DNA of 64,000 nucleotides from Aquimarina sp. BL5 (GCF_003443675.1 NZ_CP031963.1:4934501-4998500), one strand, 5' to 3'; shown: positions 28,799-38,619, numbered from the stretch's first letter. Numbers and translations: made by a program. The notes: generated by a model from the letters alone, not told the origin.

Positions 28799-29191
28799 TT
28801 AATTTTTATGCTCTATGAGATCCCATTTATTACCATATAGATCTTCAAAAACAACGACTGTTCCATAGATTTCTTCTCTAGGTTCTTCAAGAAAAGATAC
28901 GTCATTAGATTTCATGTCATTATAATCTCTCCAAAAATCATCGGTATGTAGAAATAAGAAAACTCTACCACCTGTTTGATTTCCAATCGCTTTTTTCTGT
29001 TCTAAAGTGGCAGCTTCTGCCAATAGAATTATAGTTTCAGAACTATTACAAGGAGCTATGGTAACCCAACGTTTTTTATCACTTAGTTTAGTGTCTTCAA
29101 TAAGTTTGAAGTTAAGCTTGTCTAAATAATAATGAATAGCTTCATCATAGTTTTTAACAACTAGTGTAATAGCTCCAATACCTCTTTTCAT
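28799..29191 (-). CDS. VOC (glyoxalase/bleomycin resistance) family protein
   Basis: A 130-residue single VOC domain made of two beta-alpha-beta-beta-beta modules. It begins GAITLVVKNYDEAIHYYLDKLNF, shown in part as LVVKNYDEAIHYY, has WVTIAP in module one, and ends with VVFEDLYGNKWDLIEH, the usual metal-site glutamate and DPxGN-like turn (DLYGN). Substrate is not deducible. It lies 2 bp from the lipoprotein gene on the same strand. Confidence 0.88.
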   Translation of the reverse strand: MKRGIGAITLVVKNYDEAIHYYLDKLNFKLIEDTKLSDKKRWVTIAPCNSSETIILLAEAATLEQKKAIGNQTGGRVFLFLHTDDFWRDYNDMKSNDVSFLEEPREEIYGTVVVFEDLYGNKWDLIEHKN

Positions 29192-29193
29192 TA

Positions 29194-29928
29194 TTAATTA
29201 CAGGTTATTTCGCTCAAAACGGCAGTTTCATTTATAGCGTCATTTTGGGCTACATTTTCAGCGAAAAGAACAAATCTATCAAGTGCGTGAAAATTAGATC
29301 TCGCAGAAACCTCCATGGTATATATTCCAGGTGTATCAAATTGAACAAAAATATCGTGTGCATCATTATCACTTGTGGAGGATTGCCATTTCCATTGATC
29401 TGCAGCACCGCTTTTATAAATTTTAAACCAACCATCTTTACTAGAACCATTAGGAGTAGGAGATTGGCCGGTATCTGCGGGATATACAATACTTTCTCCT
29501 TTTTTACCATAAAAACTAGAAGCATCTGCAAATCGCAACCAAGAGTCATTATGCTCAGATCCGGATGTGCCATTAGTTACTCTAGATCTCCAGATAAACC
29601 TGTAAGTACCTTGATTGTTGATTTTTATTTTATAAGTAAGCAGCCCATTACCTGGAGTATTTGTAGATTGATCTCCAGTCCAAACCAGATAGTTTGTACC
29701 TAGAAACCCGGCAATTGTGTTTTCTTTTATCCAATCATTATGATCTGAAATACTTTCAAATTCTACAGCAATCAATCCATCTTTTTCTTCATAAATAGCA
29801 GTATTAGCATCCTGACATGCTACAGGATTAATATCATTACCAGTTGTGTCATCACTACTACAAGAGTAAAATATTGTGATAATAGAAAAGATTAGTATTA
29901 ATTTAAAGAGGCTAGGTATAGATTGCAT
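29194..29928 (-). CDS. Surface lipoprotein with a carbohydrate-binding-like domain
   Basis: A 244-residue protein with a lipoprotein signal ending ITIFYSC (Cys23). The mature part has one beta-sandwich-like region with EFESISDHNDW, YRFIWRSRV, GWFKIYKSG and IYTMEVSARSNFHALDRFVL in parts. This pattern resembles the C-terminal carbohydrate-binding modules (family 6/35-like) found in marine Bacteroidetes glycan proteins. No catalytic domain is present. Identity as a CBM is inference from pattern only. Confidence 0.6.
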   Translation of the reverse strand: MQSIPSLFKLILIFSIITIFYSCSSDDTTGNDINPVACQDANTAIYEEKDGLIAVEFESISDHNDWIKENTIAGFLGTNYLVWTGDQSTNTPGNGLLTYKIKINNQGTYRFIWRSRVTNGTSGSEHNDSWLRFADASSFYGKKGESIVYPADTGQSPTPNGSSKDGWFKIYKSGAADQWKWQSSTSDNDAHDIFVQFDTPGIYTMEVSARSNFHALDRFVLFAENVAQNDAINETAVLSEITCN

Positions 29929-29956
29929 AAGTATAATTTTTGGGGTTTGACGAATT

Positions 29957-30418
29957 CTATATTTTTTTTACTCTCACTGTATCAGGAACTAATCCCGTGT
30001 AATCACCATTATTTCTGATAACATCACGAACAATGGATGATGAAATATAACTTTTTCCTGATGAGGTAAGTAGAAAAACTGTTTCTATTTCTGTTAGTTT
30101 TCTATTTGTATGAGCAATAGCTTTTTCAAATTCGAAATCTCCGGGATTTCTAAGTCCTCGCAGAATGAAATTAGCATTCTGTTGTTTACAGAAATCTACG
30201 GTAAGTCCCTTGTAGGTCATTACCTTTACTTTTGGTTCGCCTTTAAAAGCTTCTTCGATGAAATGTTTCCGTTCTTCCAAAGAGAACATGTATTTTTTTT
30301 CGGCATTAACACCGATTGCTAATATAACTTCGTCAAAAAGAGTCAATCCTCTTTCGATAATATCATAATGTCCTAAAGTAATTGGATCAAATGAACCTGG
30401 AAAAACAGCTCTTCTCAT
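29957..30418 (-). CDS. coaD: Pantetheine-phosphate adenylyltransferase
   Basis: Catalyses the penultimate step of coenzyme A synthesis, dephospho-CoA from 4'-phosphopantetheine and ATP. The 153 residues are typical. FPGSFDPITLGHYDII at 6-21 contains the T/HxGH nucleotide motif, NFILRGLRNPGDFEFE lies near 82-97, and the ISSS..R motif occurs as SYISSSIVRDV near 128-138. Downstream of ddl on the same strand with 81 bp between. Confidence 0.97.
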   Translation of the reverse strand: MRRAVFPGSFDPITLGHYDIIERGLTLFDEVILAIGVNAEKKYMFSLEERKHFIEEAFKGEPKVKVMTYKGLTVDFCKQQNANFILRGLRNPGDFEFEKAIAHTNRKLTEIETVFLLTSSGKSYISSSIVRDVIRNNGDYTGLVPDTVRVKKI

Positions 30419-30499
30419 AAGTGATTTGTGATAGTTTATATAAAGATAGGTAAAGTTACGAAGTAAAAAATTAGTTTTATATCTAATTTAGGATGTCAA

Positions 30500-31483
30500 C
30501 TATTTATCCGCTTTTATTGCTTCTTCAATAGTATTGGTTAATAATTCTGGCAAACTAATACCTGCAGCAATTGCTTGTTGAGGTAAAATACTAGCTTCGC
30601 TAAATCCTGGGTTAGTGTTCATTTCTACAAAATGAGGTTCTCCATTATGAAAAATATATTCGCTTCTAGAGAAACCTTTCATTTTAAGTATCTGATATAT
30701 TTTTAAAGCGAGATTTTTAACCTTTTCCTTATCTACCTCACTAAGTCTGGCAGGCGTTATCTCTTGTGATTTCCCCAAATATTTAGCTTCGTAATCAAAG
30801 AATTCATTTTCAGAAACAATTTCAGTAATTGGTAATACTAGGTCTTCTCCTTTATAAGTAATTACGCCTACAGAAACTTCTGTTCCACTTAGAAAAGATT
30901 CTATGATAATCTCATTATCTTCTTTGTAGGCTAAATCAATGGCAGGTAGCAGTTCTTCTATGGTCTTAACTTTAGAAACTCCATAACTACTGCCAGCTTT
31001 GTTAGCTTTGACAAAACAAGGCAAACCTACAGTATTGATTATAGATTCGGTCTGTATTACATCCCCTTTATTTAAGAAATAATTTTTGGCAGTTGGAATT
31101 CCGTATGGTTTTAGAGTACTAATACAATCTCTTTTATTAAAAGTAAGCGCAGCCTGATAAAAATCACAAGCAGTTTGTGGAATCCCGATTAATTCAAAAT
31201 ATGCCTGTAACAAACCATCTTCTCCCGGAGTGCCGTGAACAATATTAAAGGCAGCATCAAAATTGATTTTGGAACCATCAAGAAATAGTGAAAAATCATT
31301 TTTGTCTACATTGGTTTTTTGATCATTGTCATCAACATAAAACCAGGAATCTTTAGTAATATGAATGCGATAAGGTTGGTATAAATTTTTATCCAGATGC
31401 TTGTATACTACGTTTCCACTTTGGATAGAAATATCAAATTCACTAGAGTAACCTCCCATAAGGATGGCAATATTCTTCTTCAT
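30500..31483 (-). CDS. ddl: D-alanine-D-alanine ligase
   Basis: ATP-grasp ligase making D-Ala-D-Ala for peptidoglycan. The 327 residues show MGGYSSEFDISIQSG at 9-23, the central ATP-grasp lysines near GLPCFVKANKAGSSYGVSKV (parts), IIESFLSGTEVSVGV near 198-212, and the Mg-binding VEMNTNPGF near 290-298. Length and motifs are normal. Divergent from the PASTA gene; a minus-strand -7 box lies 18 bp upstream. Confidence 0.97.
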   Translation of the reverse strand: MKKNIAILMGGYSSEFDISIQSGNVVYKHLDKNLYQPYRIHITKDSWFYVDDNDQKTNVDKNDFSLFLDGSKINFDAAFNIVHGTPGEDGLLQAYFELIGIPQTACDFYQAALTFNKRDCISTLKPYGIPTAKNYFLNKGDVIQTESIINTVGLPCFVKANKAGSSYGVSKVKTIEELLPAIDLAYKEDNEIIIESFLSGTEVSVGVITYKGEDLVLPITEIVSENEFFDYEAKYLGKSQEITPARLSEVDKEKVKNLALKIYQILKMKGFSRSEYIFHNGEPHFVEMNTNPGFSEASILPQQAIAAGISLPELLTNTIEEAIKADK

Positions 31484-31500
31484 CGAGTACTGTTTACAAA

Positions 31501-31508
31501 CAAAAATA
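31501..31508 (-). promoter_or_regulatory. -7 element for ddl
   Basis: The minus strand reads TATTTTTG, an exact TAnnTTTG match, with its nearest edge 18 bp upstream of the ddl ATG. No well-spaced -33 TTG is obvious. Confidence 0.5.
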
Positions 31509-31549
31509 TCATTTATCTCACAACAAAAGCTAAAAAGTTTCCGTTTTTA

Positions 31550-31557
31550 TATCTTTG
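31550..31557 (+). promoter_or_regulatory. -7 element for the PASTA-domain gene
   Basis: TATCTTTG matches TAnnTTTG exactly and ends 20 bp before the ATG at 31578. Together with the minus-strand box at 31501-31508 it makes a compact divergent promoter region for ddl and the PASTA/rluD pair. Confidence 0.6.
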
Positions 31558-31577
31558 CCGAAACTATCAACCGATAC

Positions 31578-32156
31578 ATGGATTTTATAAAAGGCCTTTT
31601 GAGATTTATTTGGAGTAAAACATTTCTTATTCAACTTGTAATTGCAATAGCAATGACTGTAATATTATGTTATGTCGCATTAAAGTGGCTGGATAGTTCT
31701 ACGAACCACGATCAGAGAATTGTAGTACCAAGCTTGAGTAAGAAGACATTGGATGAAGTGAAAACACTTTTAGAGTCTAAGGATTTGAGATATGAAGTTC
31801 AGGATTCTGCTAATTTTAATCCAGATTTTCCTAGATATTCTGTTATAGAACAAAATCCCGTTGCTGGTAATATGGTCAAAGAAAATAGAAAGATCTATGT
31901 TACGCTAAATCCATCTGGCTATCGGAAGATTGAGGTCCCTAATGTGATTCGAAAGACAAGAAGACAAGTAGAGCCAAGACTTGTAGCTCTTGGGTTTAAG
32001 ATAGGTTCGATTACTTTTAAGCCGGATCCATCAGATCAGGTGCTTGAGCTTAGATACAAAGGAAAAGCATTAAAGCCAGGAGATAAAATAATGAAAACTT
32101 CCACTATCGATCTGGTAGTTGGTGATGAGAGTGGAAACCTAAGACTTTCCCAATAA
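31578..32156 (+). CDS. Membrane-anchored PASTA domain protein
   Basis: A 192-residue protein with one transmembrane segment (about 17-36) and a periplasmic part holding PASTA modules: VPSLSKKTLDEVKTLLESK near 49-67 and VPNVIRKTRRQVEPRLVALG near 119-138 (given in part), with a third partial unit at the C-terminus. PASTA modules usually bind peptidoglycan stems, which fits its divergence from ddl. The ATG at 31578 is chosen because the longer frame upstream contains the promoter and ddl overlap. No kinase or transpeptidase domain. It sits 26 bp before rluD. Confidence 0.85.
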   Translation: MDFIKGLLRFIWSKTFLIQLVIAIAMTVILCYVALKWLDSSTNHDQRIVVPSLSKKTLDEVKTLLESKDLRYEVQDSANFNPDFPRYSVIEQNPVAGNMVKENRKIYVTLNPSGYRKIEVPNVIRKTRRQVEPRLVALGFKIGSITFKPDPSDQVLELRYKGKALKPGDKIMKTSTIDLVVGDESGNLRLSQ

Positions 32157-32181
32157 AACTAATATCATAAATAAAATACTT

Positions 32182-33228
32182 TTGGAAGAGAATCCGGATA
32201 TTGAACATTTAGGACCTAATGAAGATGATTTATATGAACATCATCGGTTCGTGGCCGGAGCGGGACAGGTTCCTCTTCGTGTAGACAAATTCTTAATGAA
32301 TTTTGTTGAAAATGCTACACGAAATAAAATACAACAAGCCGCCAAAGAGGGAAGTGTTTTTGTTAATGATGTGGCGGTAAAGTCAAATCATAAGGTAAAA
32401 CCAAATGATGTTGTTCGGGTTTTGTTTTCGCATCCTCCATATGAAAATTTATTGACCCCAGAAGATATTCCCTTAGATATTGTATACGAAGATGATGTGC
32501 TGTTGGTAGTAAATAAACCTGCAGGGATGGTAGTGCATCCAGGTCACGGAAATTATTCAGGTACTTTAATTAATGCTTTAATCTATCATTTTGATAACCT
32601 TCCGAACAACAGTAGCGATCGTCCAGGATTGGTGCATCGTATAGATAAAGACACAAGCGGATTATTGGTAATTGCCAAAACTGAAGAGGCTATGACGCAC
32701 TTAGCAAAGCAGTTTTTTGATAAAACATCAGAACGCGAATACGTTGCAATTGCTTGGGGTAATATGAACGAAGATGAAGGAACCATTGAAGGTAATATAG
32801 GACGTCACCCTAAGAATAGATTACAGAATACTGTTTTCGAAGGAGATGATGCTGATAAAGGAAAACCAGCAGTTACACATTATAAAGTCATAGAACGTTT
32901 AGGATATGTAACCTTAGTTTCTTGCAAATTAGAAACAGGAAGAACGCATCAGATTCGTGTGCATATGAAACATATAGGTCACACATTATTTAATGATGAG
33001 CGCTATGGAGGAGAAAAGATTCTTAAAGGAACCACTTTTACTAAATATAAACAGTTTGTAGAGAATTGTTTTAAAGTCCTGCCAAGACAGGCTTTACACG
33101 CTAGGACTTTAGGGTTTGTACATCCTATAACTGGTGAGAAAATGCATTTTGAAACTTCTGTGCCTGACGATATGGAACAATGCGTTGAGCGTTGGAGAAA
33201 TTATGCTAAGAATCAATTAGATGTATAG
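32182..33228 (+). CDS. rluD: RluA/RluD family 23S rRNA pseudouridine synthase
   Basis: Isomerises uridines in RNA, probably in helix 69 of 23S rRNA. The 348 residues hold an N-terminal S4 domain (PLRVDKFLMNFVENATRNKI region, about 31-85) and the catalytic domain with HRIDKDTSGLLVIAK near 152-166, containing the active-site Asp. GRTHQIRVHMKHIGH follows near 253-267. The start is TTG at 32182: no ATG exists upstream in frame without a stop, and starting later would cut the S4 domain. The exact RluD symbol is by similarity. Confidence 0.88.
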   Translation: MEENPDIEHLGPNEDDLYEHHRFVAGAGQVPLRVDKFLMNFVENATRNKIQQAAKEGSVFVNDVAVKSNHKVKPNDVVRVLFSHPPYENLLTPEDIPLDIVYEDDVLLVVNKPAGMVVHPGHGNYSGTLINALIYHFDNLPNNSSDRPGLVHRIDKDTSGLLVIAKTEEAMTHLAKQFFDKTSEREYVAIAWGNMNEDEGTIEGNIGRHPKNRLQNTVFEGDDADKGKPAVTHYKVIERLGYVTLVSCKLETGRTHQIRVHMKHIGHTLFNDERYGGEKILKGTTFTKYKQFVENCFKVLPRQALHARTLGFVHPITGEKMHFETSVPDDMEQCVERWRNYAKNQLDV

Positions 33229-33252
33229 TATATCGGATTTCAAATAAAGAAA

Positions 33253-34348
33253 TGAAAATATATCTTTTGTAGAAATTTTTACCCTAATAGGAATTGTTCA
33301 CGGATTCGTTTTAGGGCTTATCATTCTGTTTTCTAGGTTTTTTAAAAATAAAGATAATTCTTATCTAGGATATACCCTTGTGGTATTATCCATTATAGGA
33401 ATGAATAACTGGTTTTGGGATTTGGGAAGAAACCCAATAATCATTTCGATTTTAGACCTTTTTCTATGGCAGTTTTTATATCCTGTAACATTGTTTGTTT
33501 TTTTCTTAAAGAAAGTTAAGCATCCATTTGTAGAAACTAAGAAAAGTACACTTCTCTATATCCCATTTGTTATACTTAGTGTTGTCAATATTCTAATCTC
33601 TTTGGATACCATATTTAGTGTATATGAAATGATCTTTTTATACAAAGAAGAAGTTATATTTTACTTCTATAAGATAGTCAGTATCTCTTCAATTGTTTTT
33701 CCGGTTGTTTTAATGCTTTTTTCTGCCAAGTATATTTTTTATACAAAAACAAAAATTGCTATTAAGTGGATTAAATGGATTTGGATATTTATATCTTTTT
33801 TAGAGCTTTATGGGATTGTTTTAGAAGGACAGCGTTTTCTATATGGATCTAAGATGTCATTGACATTTTTATGGATTGCAGTTTCAGTTTTTATGTACTG
33901 GTTAATTTATAAAGGACTATATCAATTTAAATTGTCTAATGAGCAATACGAGGTGAGGCAGCTTCTCAATCGTTCAACGAAAGATATAAGACCTCCAATA
34001 AAGAAAGATACTAATCCATATATAGATCAGTTGATGACCCTTATACAACAAGAACATATTCATCATAATCCTGATTTAAGTAGGGATTTGGTTGCAAAAA
34101 GATTAGGAATAAGTAGTGGTTATTTGTCTCAGCAAATAAATACCAATTGTGATATGAATTTTTCTGAGTTTATTAATCATTATAGAGTAAATGATATAAA
34201 ACAGATGATTCTTGATCCAGAGTTCGATAAATATAGTTTATTAGCTATCGGTATGGAAGCTGGGTTTAAATCCAAAACAACTTTTTATACTGCTTTCAAA
34301 AAAGAAACAGGAATGTCTCCAAATACATTCAAGAAAGAACAAAAATAG
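33253..34348 (+). pseudogene. Membrane-bound AraC-family regulator with an apparent 5' frameshift
   Basis: The C-terminal HTH (about the last 105 residues, LSRDLVAKRLGISSGYLSQQ and SLLAIGMEAGFKSKTTFYTA) marks an AraC/XylS regulator, preceded by about six or seven membrane helices. Coding similarity begins well before the first standard start in frame (GTG 33380): the frame reads VEIFTLIGIVHGFVLG from 33269, a usual N-terminus of this family. The ATG at 33253 reads MKI and then leaves the frame at ATATAT (33257-33262). Removing one AT restores MKISFVEIFTLIGIV. So either a 2-base AT expansion inactivates the gene, or translation begins at a non-standard codon or at GTG 33380 with loss of helix 1. 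Confidence 0.7.
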
Positions 34349-34437
34349 GTTCGGATTTATCAGAGTCTTACAATCCCGAACATTATAAATAATCGCTTTT
34401 ACTAGGTTTGACACTGTTAACGATAAAATCATACCAG

Positions 34438-35766
34438 ATGTTTAAATTTAGTAAACCCCTTATTTCTTGCATTGTATTAGTAATCAGTTTCACTTCATTA
34501 TTTAGTCAACATAAAAGTTTTGCTTTTGAAAACGTAAATGTTGTTCCAATGAATAGGGAAGTAGTATTATATAATCAACGAGTGATTATTATAGACGGAA
34601 AAATATCTAAAATTGAACCTGTTTCAGAAAAAAGAACTAAAGATATTGATAGCATAATCAATGCTAAGGATAAGTATCTAATTCCTGGTTTAGCAGAAAT
34701 GCATTATCATTTAGAAAATGATGCAGAAAATGAATTTAAGTTATTAATAGCTAATGGTGTTACTACAGCTAGAAACATGGCAGAATATGATGGGCAGGAT
34801 CAAATAAAAATTAGAGAGCAAGCCAATAATAACCAAATATTAGCTCCTTATTATGTAACATCGGGCCCATATCTTAAAGCAGAAGATTTGCAAACAATTC
34901 CTGATGTTCTAAATGTAGTTAAGAAGCATCAAGATAGAGGATATGATTTTCTGAAAATTGCAGATAACTTACCAAAAGAAATATATCTGAAACTTCTGGA
35001 AGAGACGACAAAACATAATATTCCTGTTATCGGACATGGTCAAAGAAAGCTGCCATTGGAATATTCCTTAAAAATGAAATCAATCGCGCATATAGAAGAG
35101 TTCATGAATATTTTTAGTTCTGAACAAAAAGAAGATACCGTCTACCTTAAGCAAGCCGCGATTAAAATAAAGAAAAGTGGTGTTTATGTTTCACCCACTC
35201 TGGGTATTTTTGAGATGATTAGTCGATACGCTGACGATGAGAAGTTCGAGATTTTGAAAAAAAGTGATGAAATAAAATATCTTCCAGAAAAATACGCAGC
35301 TTATTGTATGTCTGATAGTACTCATTATAGAACAAATTCTTGGTTTACGGCTCCAGAATCCTTGATTAGATTACAAGAAGAGTTACAATGGCAAAAAAAA
35401 TTTACTAAGATATTGAGTAAAGAAAAAGTACCATTGTTAGCGGGAAGTGATACGTATGGATTGTTTTTACCTGGTTTCTCATTGCATAGAGAATTAGAGT
35501 TGATATGTAATGCAGGATTATCACCTTATGAGACCTTAAGGACGGCAACGGTAAACCCTGCTAACTATTTAAATAGAGTGTCAAGCGGTACTATTGCTGA
35601 AGGGAAATCAGCAGATCTGGTATTATTGAATAAAAATCCATTACAGGACATACAAAATACTAAGACCATTGAAGGAGTAATGCTTAAAGGAAAATGGATG
35701 AACAGAAAAAAACTTAATTTGATGCTCAAAGAAGTTGAATATGAAGTAAAAAAAGTAAAAAAATAA
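34438..35766 (+). CDS. Exported amidohydrolase family protein
   Basis: A 442-residue metal-dependent hydrolase with a signal peptide (1-22, ending SLFSQ). The ATG at 34438 is preferred because the longer TTG frame adds a non-signal extension. Metal-site markers are AEMHYHLEND near 88-97 (HxH), VIGHGQRK and SIAHIEEFMN for the following His residues, and LAGSDTYG near 337-344 for the Asp. The C-terminal TVNPANYL and GKSADLVLLNKNPL segments are typical of imidazolonepropionase-like members. Substrate unknown. Located after the AraC gene, with 89 bp between. Confidence 0.9.
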   Translation: MFKFSKPLISCIVLVISFTSLFSQHKSFAFENVNVVPMNREVVLYNQRVIIIDGKISKIEPVSEKRTKDIDSIINAKDKYLIPGLAEMHYHLENDAENEFKLLIANGVTTARNMAEYDGQDQIKIREQANNNQILAPYYVTSGPYLKAEDLQTIPDVLNVVKKHQDRGYDFLKIADNLPKEIYLKLLEETTKHNIPVIGHGQRKLPLEYSLKMKSIAHIEEFMNIFSSEQKEDTVYLKQAAIKIKKSGVYVSPTLGIFEMISRYADDEKFEILKKSDEIKYLPEKYAAYCMSDSTHYRTNSWFTAPESLIRLQEELQWQKKFTKILSKEKVPLLAGSDTYGLFLPGFSLHRELELICNAGLSPYETLRTATVNPANYLNRVSSGTIAEGKSADLVLLNKNPLQDIQNTKTIEGVMLKGKWMNRKKLNLMLKEVEYEVKKVKK

Positions 35767-35890
35767 TTCGTAAAGTGGTGTTATGATTACAAAGTATTCA
35801 ATATTAAATAAACGTTACTAAAAACTTTATTTTTAAATAAATGGGGATTGCTCAGGAAATAATATTATCTTCGCCCTTTAATTATTTACA

Positions 35891-36082
35891 ATGAACAAAG
35901 GAACAGTAAAATTTTTTAATGACTCCAAAGGATTTGGATTCATCACAGAAGAAGGATCAAACAAAGATCATTTTGTACACATTTCAGGCTTAATCGACGA
36001 AGTTCGTGAAGGTGACGAAGTAGAGTTTGAACTTAAAGAAGGTAAAAAAGGAATGAACGCGGTAAACGTGAAAGTATTATAA
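35891..36082 (+). CDS. Cold-shock domain protein
   Basis: A 63-residue single CSD that binds single-stranded RNA or DNA and acts as an RNA chaperone. RNP1 is KGFGFITEE at 14-22 and RNP2 is DHFVHIS at 27-33. Length is normal for CspA-type proteins. Upstream, TATCTTCG near 35869-35876 is one base off the -7 consensus, and a 5' untranslated stretch is very short. A strong terminator follows, so it is a single-gene unit. Confidence 0.95.
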   Translation: MNKGTVKFFNDSKGFGFITEEGSNKDHFVHISGLIDEVREGDEVEFELKEGKKGMNAVNVKVL

Positions 36083-36108
36083 TATACATATTGACTTTTT
36101 TAAAACAT

Positions 36109-36138
36109 AAGCCCGTCTTTATAGACGGGCTTTTTTTA
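36109..36138. terminator. Strong terminator after the cold-shock gene
   Basis: AAGCCCGTC and GACGGGCTT form a perfect 9-bp stem around TTTATA, followed by seven T residues. It lies 27 bp after the csp stop codon and can also end the convergent GH99-like gene only weakly. Confidence 0.9.
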
Positions 36139-36162
36139 TTGAAAATTTCGTCTTATAAATTT

Positions 36163-37524
36163 TTATAGAAATCGATTAACTGCCTTTATTATTTTATCAG
36201 CACGTTTTAGATTTTGATTTTTAATGTATTTATAAGTTCTGTCAAGATACTTTTGCGCTATAGTGTTATCCTGAAATTTTTTTCGAGTTTGATATAATTC
36301 TAGAGCAACATTTAGATCACTAGCAGTGTATTCTACGCCCGTGTATTGTTGTAAAAGTTGTAAGTATATAAAGCCGAATTCTTGAGTAGGTTCAATCATG
36401 GTACCTTCCCCAAAATCATTCCAAGTGATTATTTGAATAAAATCAGATAATTCATGATGAGTGTAATTTAATGTTTCCGCAAAAGTTTGCCCTTGATTGT
36501 GATTGATACTCCAAGAATTTATACCCTGTAACCAATCACCTTCTTCATAATAACTTTTAAAACCAGGATATGAGGATCCTACGGTGATCATATTTTGTAT
36601 ATCATAAGTATTATAATAATGCTCGTGTGCGTTTAAATGATCTTGAGCTACCCATAAAAATTCGCCGGTTGCATTTTGACCAACTAGATTGTTAGAAGCC
36701 CATAATGTTAAAAAGTCTGGTCTATCGTTTACAGGTAATACACTAAAAATAGAGTCCCATTCCTGTTGTGTTGTAATGTGATGTGGACCAAATACAAACA
36801 GAAGATTTTTATCATTATATTTGATATAGTTCGGACTCGAAAAGTATGTGTCATTAATGTATTGTAGATCTTCTTGAGCAGCTTCTATAATACTTGATGA
36901 CAACTGTTGATCATAAGCTTGCATTGCCACTCTATCTTCATACATAATAGAAAAATCAAAATCTAAATCTTCTAATGTGTTTATAAAACTTTCAGTTGCA
37001 CTTTTTATATTTTCATAATCATGAAGATCACGATTGCCATACCAGTCGAATATAACCCCATCAACACCGGCTAATTTCATCATTAAAAAATGATATTCCT
37101 GTAAGTGAGGGTCACTAGAAGAATACGGTCCAATTATCGGATAGTAATAAGAAGCTATTTCTCTTTTTCCGTTCATATCGATATTCTCGGGATTTTTATT
37201 AGTCATAGTCCAATGTTGTCCCCAGTAGCCATCAAAATCCTTGCTCTGAAACCAGGGCATGTAATGAATATATACTTTTTTAGGGTTTTCTTTTTTCACA
37301 TTCATTCCAGATATATCTTTGATGTAATCTTTTTTTACTCGTTCTATTATGTCTAATTCTTCATTAAGTACTTTTTGAAGTTGTGCATCCGTATATGTAG
37401 TATCCTGAATTTTTTGTGAAGTGATAATTTCTATTTCTTTTCTTGGGAGTTGATCTTTTTCGCAAGAGTAAAAGAAAACTATAAAAATAATAGCACTAAA
37501 TTTAATTGTAAATCGTAGTTTCAT
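36163..37524 (-). CDS. GH99/GH71-like glycoside hydrolase lipoprotein
   Basis: A 453-residue lipoprotein (signal ending IVFFYSC, Cys21). The catalytic domain opens with VYIHYMPWFQSKDF near 67-80 and continues YYYPIIGPYSSSDP near 116-129, VDGVIFDWYGNRD near 143-155, and SIMYEDRVAM near 182-191. The end contains ITWNDFGEGTMIEP near 387-400. This pattern fits the glycoside hydrolase 71/99-like family, which includes endo-acting alpha-mannanases. Substrate is not deducible. It is convergent with csp, with no other glycan-use genes adjacent. Confidence 0.82.
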   Translation of the reverse strand: MKLRFTIKFSAIIFIVFFYSCEKDQLPRKEIEIITSQKIQDTTYTDAQLQKVLNEELDIIERVKKDYIKDISGMNVKKENPKKVYIHYMPWFQSKDFDGYWGQHWTMTNKNPENIDMNGKREIASYYYPIIGPYSSSDPHLQEYHFLMMKLAGVDGVIFDWYGNRDLHDYENIKSATESFINTLEDLDFDFSIMYEDRVAMQAYDQQLSSSIIEAAQEDLQYINDTYFSSPNYIKYNDKNLLFVFGPHHITTQQEWDSIFSVLPVNDRPDFLTLWASNNLVGQNATGEFLWVAQDHLNAHEHYYNTYDIQNMITVGSSYPGFKSYYEEGDWLQGINSWSINHNQGQTFAETLNYTHHELSDFIQIITWNDFGEGTMIEPTQEFGFIYLQLLQQYTGVEYTASDLNVALELYQTRKKFQDNTIAQKYLDRTYKYIKNQNLKRADKIIKAVNRFL

Positions 37525-37857
37525 GTCATATAAAATTATTTATTATTAAATCAATTTTAGTGAGTTGTGAAGATTTAATAGTGAAGAACTGATTATATTT
37601 TTAATCAGATTTATATGACAATTATGAAGTTTTTAATGACTATGTTACGTTAATAACGTTGTAAAGCTAGGGGATTTTTTCTGTTAAAAAAAATATAATT
37701 AAGTTTTTGTTGTAATTAATTGACTTTTTTGAGTAAAAATATATTCTAATATTCACCAGAATAGAACATTCCAATACTCGAATAGATAAGAATTACGCAA
37801 GTTGATTTTATTTGTCAAGACACTATTGTATTTTTGGGAAAATAAAAAGTTACCTGA
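37525..37857. other. 333-bp intergenic region carrying the yaaA promoter
   Basis: TATTTTTG at 37829-37836 is an exact -7 match 21 bp before the yaaA ATG. TTTG at 37811-37814 lies upstream but with a short spacing of 14. The rest is AT-rich with no ORF or hairpin I can support. The GH99-like gene must have its promoter in the left half, but I see no clear box. Confidence 0.5.
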
Positions 37858-38619
37858 ATGAAAATTGTAGTATCTCCAGCAAAGTCATTAGATTTTGAAA
37901 CCTCGTTACCAACAGAAAAATATACAGAGCCATCTTTCTTAGACGAAGCAGAAAAACTAAATACTGTGCTTCAAAAAAAGACTCCTAAGAAACTTTCTGA
38001 TTTGATGAGTATTAGTGATAATCTCGCACAACTAAATTGGCAGCGTAATCAAGATTGGCAACTTCCTTTTACATCAGAAAATGCTAGGCCCGCTATTTAT
38101 GCTTTTAAAGGAGATGTATATATTGGATTAGATAGCTATACAATTCCAGAAGATAAGTTGGATATACTGCAGGATAAACTAAGAATACTTTCTGGGTTAT
38201 ATGGAATTTTAAAACCATTAGATTTAATGCAGCCTTATCGGTTAGAGATGGGAACAAAACTTAAAGTGGGGCGAAAGAATAATTTGTATGAGTTTTGGAA
38301 AAAGCAGGTAACCGAGCAGTTAAATCAAGAACTTCAAGATGATGAGTTATTTGTGAACTTGGCAAGTAACGAATACTTCAGTGTAATTGATAAAAAGACA
38401 TTAAAAGTTCCGATTATTACTCCGCAATTTAAAGATTGGAAAGGTGATAAATTAAAGATGATTAGTTTCTTTGCAAAAAAAGCAAGAGGTATGATGGTGC
38501 GTTATATCATTGATACCGGCGCGGAAACAATAGATGATCTAAAGGGATTCAATTATGAGGGCTATGGCTTTAGCGAAGAACATACTACTAAACCAAATGA
38601 ACTGGTTTTTGTTAGATAA
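37858..38619 (+). CDS. yaaA: Peroxide stress protein YaaA (DUF328/UPF0246)
   Basis: A 253-residue YaaA protein, which in E. coli lowers free iron and limits DNA damage under hydrogen peroxide. Markers are [14 protein letters not shown] at 1-14, [17 protein letters not shown] near 75-91, [25 protein letters not shown] (shown as LSGLYGIL and PYRLEMG), and the C-terminal [11 protein letters not shown]. Length is typical. It has its own promoter and is followed by the TRAP genes on the same strand after 113 bp. Confidence 0.95.
   Translation: MKIVVSPAKSLDFETSLPTEKYTEPSFLDEAEKLNTVLQKKTPKKLSDLMSISDNLAQLNWQRNQDWQLPFTSENARPAIYAFKGDVYIGLDSYTIPEDKLDILQDKLRILSGLYGILKPLDLMQPYRLEMGTKLKVGRKNNLYEFWKKQVTEQLNQELQDDELFVNLASNEYFSVIDKKTLKVPIITPQFKDWKGDKLKMISFFAKKARGMMVRYIIDTGAETIDDLKGFNYEGYGFSEEHTTKPNELVFVR

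Noticed and set aside
34407..34437. TTGACA near 34407 as a sigma-70 -35 box
   Set aside because: Bacteroidetes promoters use TTG/TAnnTTTG elements, and no suitable -7 box follows.
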